Source: Roseiarcus sp963709655
GTDB lineage: Bacteria > Pseudomonadota > Alphaproteobacteria > Rhizobiales > Beijerinckiaceae
DNA length: 64,000 bases
Assembly: GCA_963709655.1 (NCBI GenBank)
Contig: CAVPXF010000056.1
Coordinates: 877,063 to 941,062, forward strand
Direction of reading: 5' to 3'
In this document: positions 54,656-63,926 of the stretch, one piece after another
How the letters are laid out: each line of letters starts with the position of its first letter
How positions within the stretch are numbered: position 1 is the first letter of the stretch
Program-made: the position numbers and the translations under genes
Notes under the pieces: model-generated
The model's input: the letters and a program-made list of their open reading frames with translations, nothing else
The model's database searches: none
What the model was told of the DNA's origin: nothing

Positions 54656-57358
54656 TTGGCGTCGGACACTCAAGCGCTGGGCGAGCAAACGGAAAGCGGC
54701 CGGAAGGCGCATTTCCGCAGAGGTGGTGCTTGGCTCGGCGGGATTGCCGGAGTCTGCGCCCATATCAGCGGTCTGGGTTCGCCATCAAAACTCGCGATTG
54801 GCGCGGCCCTCGCCCTGCCCTTTGCTGCGGCTCGCATTGCCGCGTTTGGCTTCTCGCCCGAGTTTCCCTACCTCGCGTTCTATCCTGGCGTCGCGATAGC
54901 GGCGGCTCTAGGCGGGTCGGTCGCAGGGGTCGGAACCGCCATCATATCCATTCTCGCCGGGGCGCTGTGGTTCCCGCCGGCGCCGACCGCCGGCTTTCTT
55001 ACCCGCTTCGGCGGCTTCCTCTTTTACACGGTGGTCATTTGCTTGCTTGCCGAAGCGATGCATCGCGCGTTGTGGCGCCTCGGCGAGGCCGAGGGCCAGC
55101 GCAAAGCGGCCGAGAAGCTCCTGATCGCGAGCGAACGCTTTCGCCTCGCCTCGGCCGGTGATATCGGGGCGTTCAACCTCGACATCGTGAAGAACGTGGC
55201 GACCGAGACCGACGCCATGCGCGCCATCTTCGGCATGTCGCCGAAGGGCGCTATCAATCAGGAACGGATGATCGGCCTTGCGCTCCCCGAAGACAGGCCG
55301 AGGATTTCGAGCGCCCTCGCCGCAGCCTGCGATCCCGCCGGCGACGGCGCCTACGAGGCCGAGTACCGCATTCATCGGGAGAACGACGGGGCCCTGCGCT
55401 GGATCGCCGCACGGGGCCAGGTCCATTTTGAGAAGGGCCGAGCCGTGCGGATGATTGGCGTCTGCCGTGACGTCACCGATTTCAAGAGGGCCCAGCAGGC
55501 GCTGCGCAACAGCGAGGCGCAGATCCGCAGGTTTGTCGAGCAGGCGCCGATCGAGATCGCGATGTTCGATCGCGACATGAACCACGTTGCTGCAAGCCGG
55601 CGCTGGCTCGAGAATTACGGCAAGGGCCGCCGCGACCTGGTCGGCGTCAACCGCTACACGCTCCATCCCGACCTTGCGGAACGATGGGAGGCGATTCACG
55701 GAAACCTGCGGGAGGGCGAATTCCACCGCGACGACGCCGATGTGTGGGTCGACGCGGAGGGCAGGACGCGCTGGCTCCGCTGGGCCGTGTTTCCGTGGAC
55801 CGATTCGGCGGGGGCGATCGGCGGCGTCATCATCACGACCGAGGACATTTCCGCGCAGAAGCAGGCCGAGGCGGCGCTGCGAGAGAGCGAGGAGAAATTC
55901 CGCAAAGCCTTCGCGGAGGCCGCGATCGGCTTCGTCATGGCCAACGCCGATGGGCGGATCGTGGAGGCGAACGCCGCCTACTGCCGACTGACCGACTATC
56001 CGTCCGCCGAACTCCGGTCCATACGCCTCATTGACCTCGTTCATCCCGAGGATCGGGGCGACGTCAGCCATCACATCGAGCGAATCCGAAGCGGCGAGGC
56101 CGCGGCCTTTGTCGTCGAGCACCGGTATCCGAGGAGGGACGGCGAGCCGATCTGGGTGCGCGCCAGCGCGTCGATGACCCACGATCCGGCGGGAGGCCCG
56201 CAATGGGTCGTCTATCTGGTCGAGGATGTGACCGAACGGAAACGCGCCAAGGACATGGCGGACCGCACCATCGCCCAGCTCACCGCGGTCCTCGACGGCG
56301 CGAAAGACGCAGTCATATCGATCGACATCAACGGCGTCGTGCAGTCGATCAACGCGGCCGGCGAGAAAATGTTCGGCTACGGGCGCGACGAGGTCATCGG
56401 CCGCGAAGTGGGCTTGCTAATGCCCGAGCCCGACGCTCGCCAGCACGAATCGTATCTTGCAAGCTATCTGAAAACCGGCGTCGGCAAGATCATCGGCTCG
56501 GGCCGCGAGGTCGACGCGCGGCGGAAGGACGGGACGACATTTCCCATCGATCTGACGATCAACGAGGCGGCGGTCCATAACGATCTCATTTTCGTTGGCT
56601 TTGTGCGTGACCTTTCTGAGCGCCGACGGATCGAGTTGCGCGTCGATCAACTGGCGGCGCAGCGAATGACGGCGATCGGCGGAATGGCCGGCGCCCTCGC
56701 CCACGAGCTCAACCAGCCGCTGGCGGCGATCGGGGCGTACCTCGAGACCGCGCAGCGCATGCTGGCGAAAACTGCCGAGGGCCGGTTCGCCCCAATCGAG
56801 GACGTGGTCGCGCGCGCCTCGGCGCAAGTCCAACGGATGGGCGACATCATTGGCCACCTGAGGGCCTTTGTCGGGCACGGCGAGCCCGACAAGACCTATC
56901 AAAGCCTGCACGCCCTGATCGGCAAGGTCGCGGTCGAGCCCCCGTCTGGCGCCAGAACGCAGGCGTCGGCGCTGACGCTCGATCTGTCCGCCGCACGCGA
57001 CGACGTCGTGATGGACCCGGTGCAGATCGGTCAGGTGCTGTCCAATCTCGTGCGCAACGCGCGCGAAGCGGTGGGAACGGCGCCAGAAGGCCGAGTTGTG
57101 GTCTCGACCGTGGTCGAAGGGAGCGATACGATCCGCTGCGACGTCTCCGACAACGGACCAGGTCTCGCCGAAGCCGTAAGAGAACGTCTGTTTGAGCCGA
57201 TGACGTCGACCAAACCGACGGGAATGGGGGTTGGCCTCTCGATCTCGAAAACGATCGTCGAGGCCCATTACGGGCGAATTTGGGCCCAATCGAATCCGAG
57301 CGGAGGAACCATTTTCAGCTTCACCTTGCCGCTTGCAGCCGCCGAGTTCGACGAATGA
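54656..57358 (+). CDS. fixL: Membrane FixL-like sensor histidine kinase with several PAS domains
   Basis: 900 residues. The N-terminus is a DUF4118-like membrane domain (LAIGAALALPFAAARIAAFG, LAFYPGVAIAAALGGSVAGV, FLFYTVVICLLAEAM). Four PAS domains follow (about 155-285, 290-405, 415-535, 545-665). The fourth is nearest to the FixL haem PAS: VIGREVGLLMPEPDARQHES with a His at 597 where FixL has its haem-ligating His, and ARRKDGTTFPIDLTINE. The kinase core has GGMAGALAHELNQPLAAIGA (phospho-His about 683), NLVRNAREAV, SDNGPGL and GMGVGLSISKTIVEAHYGRI. In rhizobia FixL senses oxygen and phosphorylates FixJ. The fixJ gene overlaps by 4 bp. Haem binding is inferred. Confidence 0.8.
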   Translation: MASDTQALGEQTESGRKAHFRRGGAWLGGIAGVCAHISGLGSPSKLAIGAALALPFAAARIAAFGFSPEFPYLAFYPGVAIAAALGGSVAGVGTAIISILAGALWFPPAPTAGFLTRFGGFLFYTVVICLLAEAMHRALWRLGEAEGQRKAAEKLLIASERFRLASAGDIGAFNLDIVKNVATETDAMRAIFGMSPKGAINQERMIGLALPEDRPRISSALAAACDPAGDGAYEAEYRIHRENDGALRWIAARGQVHFEKGRAVRMIGVCRDVTDFKRAQQALRNSEAQIRRFVEQAPIEIAMFDRDMNHVAASRRWLENYGKGRRDLVGVNRYTLHPDLAERWEAIHGNLREGEFHRDDADVWVDAEGRTRWLRWAVFPWTDSAGAIGGVIITTEDISAQKQAEAALRESEEKFRKAFAEAAIGFVMANADGRIVEANAAYCRLTDYPSAELRSIRLIDLVHPEDRGDVSHHIERIRSGEAAAFVVEHRYPRRDGEPIWVRASASMTHDPAGGPQWVVYLVEDVTERKRAKDMADRTIAQLTAVLDGAKDAVISIDINGVVQSINAAGEKMFGYGRDEVIGREVGLLMPEPDARQHESYLASYLKTGVGKIIGSGREVDARRKDGTTFPIDLTINEAAVHNDLIFVGFVRDLSERRRIELRVDQLAAQRMTAIGGMAGALAHELNQPLAAIGAYLETAQRMLAKTAEGRFAPIEDVVARASAQVQRMGDIIGHLRAFVGHGEPDKTYQSLHALIGKVAVEPPSGARTQASALTLDLSAARDDVVMDPVQIGQVLSNLVRNAREAVGTAPEGRVVVSTVVEGSDTIRCDVSDNGPGLAEAVRERLFEPMTSTKPTGMGVGLSISKTIVEAHYGRIWAQSNPSGGTIFSFTLPLAAAEFDE

Positions 57359-57966
57359 ACGCGCTGCCGACGGTCCACGTGATCGACGACGACGACGCCG
57401 TTCGCGACTCCATTCAGATGTTCCTCGCCAATGAAGGGCTGGAGGTGCGGACGTATCCGTCCGCCGACGCGTTCATCGCCGTCCTGGACTCAGCCCCGCC
57501 CGGGTGCGTCGTCACCGACGTGCGCATGCCCGGGATGAGCGGCATGGAGCTCTTGGCCGAGATCGCGAGACTGAGACTCGCGATGCCGGTGATTGTCGTC
57601 ACAGGCCACGCCGACGTGCCGCTCGCGGTGCGGGCGATGAAAAGCGGGGCGGTCGATCTCCTGGAGAAGCCGTTCAAGGCCGCCGACCTGATCGATGCCG
57701 TTTCGCGCGCGCTCGAAGTCGGGCGCAACTCGCAACGCAACGTCCTGAGCGCCCAGGAGGCGCAGGCGCGGCTCGCCACGCTCACCATGCGCGAGACCGA
57801 GGTGCTCGACCGGCTGGTGAGAGGACAGCCCAACAAGATCATCGCCTACGAAATGGGCATCAGCCCGAGGACGGTCGAAGTCCACCGCGCCAACGTGATG
57901 AAGAAGACGCAGGCCGGGAGCTTTTCCGAACTGGTGAGGATGTTCCTGAACGTCGAGAGGAACTGA
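57355..57966 (+). CDS. fixJ: FixJ-family response regulator
   Basis: 203 residues, the FixJ length. Receiver domain: VHVIDDDDAVRDSIQMFLAN (acidic pocket), phospho-acceptor Asp55 in CVVTDVRMPGMSGMELL, VTGHADVPLAVRAMKSGAVD and the Lys in LEKPF. C-terminal LuxR-type HTH: LTMRETEVLDRLVRGQPNKI, IAYEMGISPRTVEVHRANVM. The ATG lies inside the stop region of the upstream kinase (ATGA overlap), so they are one operon. In rhizobia FixJ activates fixK and nifA at low oxygen; neither target is in this window. Confidence 0.9.
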   Translation: MNALPTVHVIDDDDAVRDSIQMFLANEGLEVRTYPSADAFIAVLDSAPPGCVVTDVRMPGMSGMELLAEIARLRLAMPVIVVTGHADVPLAVRAMKSGAVDLLEKPFKAADLIDAVSRALEVGRNSQRNVLSAQEAQARLATLTMRETEVLDRLVRGQPNKIIAYEMGISPRTVEVHRANVMKKTQAGSFSELVRMFLNVERN

Positions 57967-58173
57967 GCGTTCCTGGCCCGATGGGCCCGCCCGCGCCGTC
58001 GCAACGCTGTGGGACTCCCGCCCGAGACGAACGTTCTCAGCTCGTCCGCGAATAAGTAGAATCCCCAATTGCGCCGAGTTTCAGCGCGGACGATCGTTAA
58101 GTGGGTGAAGAAGCCGGCGAGAAACGGCGAAACGACCGACATACGCCGGCCATGACCAAGCTTTGGGGGAAGC

Positions 58174-58440
58174 ATGACGGGAGATCGCGATTTTGTCGTC
58201 CGCCGTGACCGGGCCGTTTATGCGGACGATATCCGACGGCATGCGGGGCGGCGGCTTGCGGCGCCGTTGATCGCGGCGGGCCTGATCGTGGCAGGGGAGT
58301 TCGCGCTCCAACCGGACTCGGCAAAGATGGAGCACGCCACGCCGCAGCCGGCCTTCGACGCGCCAGCCTTCGTACGGCCGTCGAGGCCGTCGCTGAACAT
58401 GCCCGGCATCCACGTGGGCAGGCCGATCCGCATCGGGTGA
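58174..58440 (+). CDS. Hypothetical short protein
   Basis: 88 residues starting at 58174, with GGGGAAGC just upstream. A basic N-terminus (DFVVRRDRAVYADDIRRHAG) is followed by a hydrophobic segment (LAAPLIAAGLIVAGEFAL), probably one membrane helix, and a Pro-rich tail (FVRPSRPSLNMPGIHVGRPI). I do not recognise it. It is probably a small membrane-anchored protein, or possibly not a gene. It lies between fixJ and the convergent cyclic-nucleotide-binding-type gene. Confidence 0.45.
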   Translation: MTGDRDFVVRRDRAVYADDIRRHAGRRLAAPLIAAGLIVAGEFALQPDSAKMEHATPQPAFDAPAFVRPSRPSLNMPGIHVGRPIRIG

Positions 58441-58542
58441 GCGGGGATGAGCGGCGCCAACCCTGGATGGTCGCCGAACGCGGCCGTGCGGATTGAGTGG
58501 CTGCTTTGGCGCCCCCGAAGGCGCAGCTGACGGCCTTTGCGC

Positions 58543-58912
58543 TCAAACCGCCTTGTTCTGGGCTCTCAGCCGGCGCGCCAGAACCCGCAGGACCTTGAGC
58601 GCGAAATGGGGCGTGTGCTTCACGAGGAAGATATATTGCTTCTCCGAGATCGGCGCGACGATCGCGTCGGTCTTGGCGATCGCGTCGGCGCTTCGCGGCG
58701 CCGAGTTCGATCAGCGCCATCTCTCCGAAGATCTCGTTTTCGTAAAGCGTTTCGAGCAGGCGGTTGCCCGAACGGATTTCCACCTCGCCGCGCCGAATGA
58801 CGAAGAATTCCTGGGCCTGGTCTCCTTCGCGGAAGATGACCTCTCCCGCCGAGAAGAAGCGCGACGGGACGTCGGGGCCGAGCAGAAGGCTGAAATCGCT
58901 GGGATTGCTCAT
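58543..58912 (-). CDS. Cyclic-nucleotide-binding-domain protein (frameshifted near 58690-58705)
   Basis: The ATG at 58912 opens MSNPSDFSLLLGPDVPSRFF, then SAGEVIFREGDQAQEFFVIR, RGEVEIRSG and NEIFGEMALIELGA, the beta-roll and phosphate-binding cassette (FGEMAL) of the CAP effector domain. One extra base then shifts the frame, which continues DAIAKTDAIVAPISEKQYIF, LVKHTPHFALKVLRVLARRL and RAQNKAV before a stop at 58543. Span 370 nt = 3 x 123 + 1; repaired length 122 residues. There is no DNA-binding domain, so it is a stand-alone sensor module. Ligand (cAMP or other) unproven; an adenylate cyclase gene is at 41731. Confidence 0.78.
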
Positions 58913-59000
58913 GGGATCGGTTCCGGATCGGCTCCGGCGTTGTCGCCGCGTCCGGTCAAAGGAATAAAAGTTATGGCGGTTGCTGACAATCGCGATGAGC

Positions 59001-59023
59001 GCTGAGGAGCGCGGCTCCGCGCC

Positions 59024-59028
<5 letters not shown>
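59001..59028. terminator. Strong hairpin at the end of acuI
   Basis: GCTGAGGAGCGCGG and CCGCGCCTCAGC form a stem of about 12 bp with a small bulge, covering the acuI stop codon at 59024-59026. There is no T run, so it may stabilise the mRNA end or be an atypical terminator. Confidence 0.4.
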
Positions 59029-60007
<979 letters not shown>

Positions 60008-60162
60008 GGGATTGCGCCTTTCGCTTTCGAATTCATAAGCTCAGGACGATGGAAGACCGGAACATCGACCTCGCCGGAGCGACATCGGCGCGAGCCCATG
60101 ACTCCTCTCGCCCTCCCGGCGCCGCCGGCCATTTTGCTCCGGATCCTGAGCGGATTGAAGAT

Positions 60163-60429
60163 CTATTGTCGTCGGCTGACGGAAAACTCGCCCGCGGCGG
60201 CGCGTTCGGCGAGCCGGGCGGCGATCTGCGCCGCGCCTTCCTCGCCGAGCGCGGCGACAAGCTCACACATCGCGGCGCAGAGGGCCGCCTCGGCCAGGTC
60301 CTGCGGCTCAACGCCGTCGAGCGCCGCCAGCGCGAAGGCCTCGCCGACATACGACATCGCCGCGCCGCGGGCGTCCGCTTCGCTCAGCGTCATCAGCGAG
60401 AATCGGGGATCCATCGGCATCGGCGGCAT
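60163..60429 (-). CDS. Hypothetical short protein
   Basis: 88 residues, MPPMPMDPRFSLMTLSEADA; Ala-, Glu- and Leu-rich helices follow (DLAEAALCAAMCELVAALGE, GAAQIAARLAERAAAGEF). ATGs at 60429, 60417 and 60411 are all possible. No signal, membrane segment or known domain. It is convergent with nothing and lies between acuI and the SRAP gene. The codon pattern is normal, and I think it is real but cannot assign a role. Confidence 0.5.
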   Translation of the reverse strand: MPPMPMDPRFSLMTLSEADARGAAMSYVGEAFALAALDGVEPQDLAEAALCAAMCELVAALGEEGAAQIAARLAERAAAGEFSVSRRQ

Positions 60430-60539
60430 TTTAGGAAGTTCAACCAGCGAACGCGAAGCATTAGCTTCAGATAGGTTAACGCTCAGAGGTTAATGCGCGC
60501 AGGGGCGACCTACGGATTTTCGCCGAAGGGAGACTGGAC

Positions 60540-61259
60540 ATGTGCGGACGCTATGCGATCACCCTGCCGCCCGAGGCGGTGCGCGCCTACTTCGCCTACC
60601 TCGAAACCCCGAATTTCCCACCGCGTTTCAACGTCGCGCCGACCCAGCCGATTCCGATCGTGCTTGCGGAGCCGCACAGCGGCGGAAGCCGTCGCCATTT
60701 CCGCCTCGTTCGTTGGGGTTTCCTGCCGGGCTTCGTCAAGGACCCGAAGGCATTCCCGCTGATCATCAACGCCCGCGCCGAGACGCTCGCCGAGAAGGCG
60801 AGCTACCGCGCGGCGCTGAAGCGGCGCCGTTGCTTGGTGATCGCCGACGGCTTCTACGAGTGGCGCAAGGCGCCGGCCGGCGCCGGCAAGCGGCCCTATC
60901 TCATCCATCGGGTCGGCGGCGAGCCGATGGGCTTCGCCGGCCTTTACGAGACCTGGAGCGACCCGACGGGCGGCGAGATCGACACCGCCTGCATCGTCAC
61001 CACCGCGGCGAACGCGCTTGCCGGACTTCTGCACGACCGGATGCCGGCCATTCTCGAGCCGGGCGACTTTTCCGCCTGGCTCGACGTCGACGGGGTCGAA
61101 TTCGCCAAGGCGGCGGAACTCCTCAAACCCGCGCCCGAGGCCGCGCTGGAACTCGTCGAGATCGGGCCCTCGGTCAACCGGGTCGCCAATGACGATCCGC
61201 GCGTGCAGACGCCGGTCGCGGCGCCGATCCGGGCCGAGGGAGGCGCGACGCTCTTCTGA
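60540..61259 (+). CDS. yedK: SRAP/HMCES-family abasic-site DNA-protein crosslink protein (YedK)
   Basis: 239 residues starting MCGRYAITLPPEAVRAYF. Cys2, exposed after Met removal, is the residue that bonds to abasic sites in single-stranded DNA. Further SRAP blocks are PRFNVAPTQPIPIV (Asn), RLVRWGFLPGFVKDP, INARAETLAEKASYRAALKR, CLVIADGFYEWRKAP (Glu) and the His of LHDRMPAILEPGDFSAWL. It shields abasic sites from error-prone repair. First in a run of plus-strand genome-maintenance genes (SRAP, tag, HD hydrolase), 77 bp before tag. Confidence 0.93.
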   Translation: MCGRYAITLPPEAVRAYFAYLETPNFPPRFNVAPTQPIPIVLAEPHSGGSRRHFRLVRWGFLPGFVKDPKAFPLIINARAETLAEKASYRAALKRRRCLVIADGFYEWRKAPAGAGKRPYLIHRVGGEPMGFAGLYETWSDPTGGEIDTACIVTTAANALAGLLHDRMPAILEPGDFSAWLDVDGVEFAKAAELLKPAPEAALELVEIGPSVNRVANDDPRVQTPVAAPIRAEGGATLF

Positions 61260-61336
61260 ACCTCGCGGGCGCCCGCTTGCACGCCGTCGCCGGGCGCGCC
61301 AAGACTGTCCGCCCGCCGATTCGAGCCGAGGATCCG

Positions 61337-61975
61337 ATGGCCGAGCGAGAAAAGCCGCCGCGCGTCATGATCGCCGTCGCCCACGCTGACGGACTGCATC
61401 GCTGCCCATGGCCGGGCGCGGACCCGCTCTATATCGCCTATCACGACGAGGAGTGGGGCGCGCCGGAATATGACGACCGCGCCCTGTTCGAGAAGCTCGT
61501 CCTCGACGGCTTCCAGGCGGGCTTGTCGTGGATCACCATTTTGCGCAAGCGCCCGGCGTTCCGGAAGGCGTTCGACGGCTTCGAGCCTGAGGCCATCGTG
61601 CGCTGGGACGCGGCGAAGAAAGCGGCGCTGATGGCCGATCCCGGCATCGTGCGCAACCGCGCCAAGATCGACGCGACCCAGGCGCTCGCCCGCATTTATC
61701 TCGAGCTTATGGAACAGGAGGGCTTTGCGCGGCGCCTGTGGAGTTTCGTCGGCGGACGGCCGATCGAGCCCCGGCGGCGCACCCTCGCCGAGGTGCCGGC
61801 CGAGAGCCCGGAGTTGCAGGCGATGGCCAAGGATCTGCGCGCCCGCGGCGGAAATTTCGTCGGCCCGACGATCGTCTACGCCTTCATGCAGGCCACCGGC
61901 ATGGTCAACGACCATCTTGTCGATTGCTGTCGATACGAGGCCTGCCGGGCGCTGGCGCGCGAGTTTCCGGCGTGA
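61337..61975 (+). CDS. tag: DNA-3-methyladenine glycosylase I
   Basis: 212 residues from the ATG at 61337 (GAGGA upstream). Tag features: HRCPWPGADPLYIAYHDEEW (zinc Cys and the DEEWG motif), LFEKLVLDGFQAGLSWITIL (DNA-binding helix and the Glu in LSW), KRPAFRKAFDGFEPEAI, NRAKIDATQALA, GPTIVYAFMQATGMVNDHLV and the zinc His and Cys in DHLVDCCRY. Excises 3-methyladenine from alkylated DNA. The stop overlaps the GTG start of the HD gene by 4 bases (GTGA). Confidence 0.94.
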   Translation: MAEREKPPRVMIAVAHADGLHRCPWPGADPLYIAYHDEEWGAPEYDDRALFEKLVLDGFQAGLSWITILRKRPAFRKAFDGFEPEAIVRWDAAKKAALMADPGIVRNRAKIDATQALARIYLELMEQEGFARRLWSFVGGRPIEPRRRTLAEVPAESPELQAMAKDLRARGGNFVGPTIVYAFMQATGMVNDHLVDCCRYEACRALAREFPA

Positions 61976-62584
61976 GCGACCGTGGACGGCGTCGCGCCTG
62001 GCAGCGGATGCTGTCGGGGCGGCGGCTCGACATCGTCGATCCGTCGCCGCTCGACGTCGAGATCGGCGACATCGCCCACGGCCTGGCGCGCGTCGCCCGC
62101 TGGAACGGCCAGACCCGAGGGCCGGAGATCTTCTCGGTCGCCCAGCACGCGCTCCTGGTGGAGGCGCTGTTCCTGCGACGACCTCGCCGAGGCGCCCGCG
62201 CGGGACCGGCTCGCAGCGCTCCTGCACGACGGGCCGGAATACGTGATCGGCGACCTCATCTCGCCGTTCAAGGCCGCGGTCGGCGGCGACTACCGGCAGA
62301 TCGAGACACGGCTGATGCGCGCGATCCACATCCGCTTCGGCCTGCCTCCGGATCTTGCTCCCGATCTCGTGAAGCGCATCAAGGCGGCCGACCGGCTCTC
62401 CGCGTTCATGGAGGCGACCGCGCTCGCGGGCTTCGCCGAGGGCGAGGCGCGCAAGCTCTTCGGCGAGCCGGCGCTCCCGGTTCGCCGTTTCGCCCCGTTC
62501 CTGGAACCGATGCGTCCTGACGAGGCCGCGGCGCGCTTCCTCGCGCGCTTCGCCGAACTCGATGGCGGGGCCGGGCCGCTTTAG
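61972..62584 (+). CDS. HD-domain phosphohydrolase, YfbR-like (frameshifted near 62172-62184)
   Basis: Starts with GTG at 61972, overlapping the tag stop. The first frame reads RLDIVDPSPLDVEIGDIAHG, LARVARWNGQTRGPEIFSVA and QHALLVEALFL (first HD-domain His). One extra base shifts the frame, which continues DRLAALLHDGPEYVIGDLIS (the HD pair), PFKAAVGGDYRQIETRLM and IKAADRLSAFMEATALAGFA (Asp of the metal site). Span 613 nt = 3 x 204 + 1; repaired about 203 residues. YfbR-type enzymes hydrolyse deoxynucleotides. The coupling to tag suggests nucleotide-pool cleansing, which is inference. Confidence 0.82.
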
Positions 62585-62615
62585 CGGATGATGAGAACAG
62601 GTTGCGGCGTCCAGG

Positions 62616-63884
62616 CTAACACGCTCCAACGTCATCGAAAGTCTTGTGAAAGCGCCCGGGACCGATCGGATAGGGGACCAGGGGGCTCGGAAGGGAGCCG
62701 GACCCCGCGTCGTCGAGCCAGCGATTCCCGGGCGCGGAGTCCATGTTTTCAAAGCGTTGCGCCGGAATTTTCGGGCGATCGCGGCCTGTGTGGGCGGCAA
62801 ATGGAAGGTCTCCGCCGCCATGCTGCCGAGCGACGTCATACGTTCCAGCTCGAAGGCCGCTCAAGCAGGCGCGGAGGTCCCCGCGACCGGTAGCGCTCCT
62901 CAACAGATTCAGCATGAGGTCGGGAGTCGAGACCGGGCCGGCTGGAGCGGCCTCGGCGGTTCGAGAGCCCAACCCAATCCCGGGCGCGGATTTAACCTTT
63001 TCAAGGCTTTGCGCCAGATTTTCCGGGCGTCCCTTCGCCGGGCTTGACCCGGGGATCAGGGGAAGACGGTCGGGATGGGAGGTTTGACGAGCAGGAACGC
63101 TCAGACCGCTAACCCCTTCGCCCCGGCCCTCCTCCGGCTGACACGTAGCGAGGGGCGCCGGCGCTGCCGGGCCCGCCGGAATCCCGGGCGCGGATTTAAT
63201 CTTTTCAAGGCGTTGCGCCGCGATTTCCGGGCGACTCCCAGCCGAGAGCCCGAGGGACGCGTCTTCTCGGGCCGGGCGCCCGTCGGCATCGGCGGCAGCC
63301 TCCGACGTCTGCAAAAATCCGGGCGCAGATTCAATGTTTTCAAGGCTTTGCGGCAAGATTTCCGGGCGATCGTCGCTCGATTCCGACTTAAGCTCGGCGT
63401 CGCACAGCCACGCTTTCGCGAAGGCGACGTCCGCTTCCGTCGGCGCTTCAAGCCCGGGGCCCCCCGCCCGCGACCCGGAGAGGATCCCAGGGGAAGCGTT
63501 GGGCCGGGCCCATTCGGCCGCGAAAGCGCCGCCATAGCGATCGAGCTCTCGGACGATTTTGACCACCTGGTCGACGGCGTTGAGGTTCGCTGGCGACATG
63601 GCGCTGAACGCGACCAGCAACGCCTCGTTGAGACGACCGAGCTGGATGGCGACAAACTCCTCGGGCGGATGCGGCATGCGGCGCGCAAGGATGTCTCTTA
63701 TGATCGCCCGCATCCGCTTCTCGCCGACGCCGATCTGCGCAGCGATCTCGGCGACCGAAACGCCGCGGTTGAGATAGCCGACAATCCTTTGCTCGCGCTT
63801 GAACCTTGCGAGGCGGGCGGCCCGCCCGCCGCCTGGCAAAGCGGCTGGCGAGGCTGGCGGATTGGCGACGACACATTCGCACAC
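62616..63884 (-). CDS. HTH protein with four spaced SAPG-motif repeats
   Basis: 422 residues from the GTG at 63884 (GAGGAG 9 bases upstream). Residues 20-75 form a helix-turn-helix region (LARFKREQRIVGYLNRGVSV, AEIAAQIGVGEKRMRAIIRD, ILARRM), similar to small terminase or sigma-like HTHs; residues 75-125 (FVAIQLGRLNEALLVAFSAM, VVKIVRELDRYGGAFAAEW) are helical. The rest is Pro/Ala/Ser/Gly-rich and probably disordered. It carries four copies of a 19-residue motif: RPEILPQSLENIESAPG, RPEIAAQRLEKIKSAPG, RPENLAQSLEKVKSAPG and RPKIPAQRFENMDSAPG. A LexA-type box lies 27 bp before the start. I cannot assign a function; a DNA-damage-inducible regulator is one guess. Confidence 0.65.
   Translation of the reverse strand: MCECVVANPPASPAALPGGGRAARLARFKREQRIVGYLNRGVSVAEIAAQIGVGEKRMRAIIRDILARRMPHPPEEFVAIQLGRLNEALLVAFSAMSPANLNAVDQVVKIVRELDRYGGAFAAEWARPNASPGILSGSRAGGPGLEAPTEADVAFAKAWLCDAELKSESSDDRPEILPQSLENIESAPGFLQTSEAAADADGRPAREDASLGLSAGSRPEIAAQRLEKIKSAPGIPAGPAAPAPLATCQPEEGRGEGVSGLSVPARQTSHPDRLPLIPGSSPAKGRPENLAQSLEKVKSAPGIGLGSRTAEAAPAGPVSTPDLMLNLLRSATGRGDLRACLSGLRAGTYDVARQHGGGDLPFAAHTGRDRPKIPAQRFENMDSAPGNRWLDDAGSGSLPSPLVPYPIGPGRFHKTFDDVGAC
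62726..63370. repeat. Four dispersed copies of a 52-55 bp repeat inside the HTH gene
   Basis: Copies at 62726-62780, 62978-63031, 63182-63233 and 63317-63370 share ATCCCGGGCGCGGATTTAA, then TTTTCAAGGC-TTGCG and GATTTCCGGGCG on the plus strand. All are in the same orientation and the same reading frame. Start-to-start spacings are 252, 204 and 135 bp and the sequences between are unrelated, so they are neither a CRISPR array nor a simple tandem repeat. Confidence 0.85.
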
Positions 63885-63911
63885 GCAAGGACTCCTCGAT
63901 CGGGGTTATGA

Positions 63912-63926
63912 GAACATAATAAGAAC
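63912..63926. promoter_or_regulatory. LexA-type SOS box
   Basis: GAACATAATAAGAAC is an exact match to GAAC-N7-GAAC (GTTC-N7-GTTC on the other strand), the LexA operator of alphaproteobacteria. It is 27 bp upstream of the GTG start of the HTH-repeat gene, in an AT-rich pocket (63907-63950) that would suit a promoter. It could also control a divergent gene beyond position 64000. Confidence 0.65.

Noticed and set aside
58097..58530. Continuation of the first frame of the cyclic-nucleotide-binding-type gene down to 58097, giving a 271-residue protein.
   Set aside because: After residue 70 the sequence is Arg/Ala-rich with no family similarity, while the family sequence continues in the neighbouring frame and stops at 58543.
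62726..63370. Four similar 52-55 bp units that might be taken for a CRISPR array.
   Set aside because: Spacing is 135-252 bp, the units lie in one continuous coding frame, and there are no cas genes.
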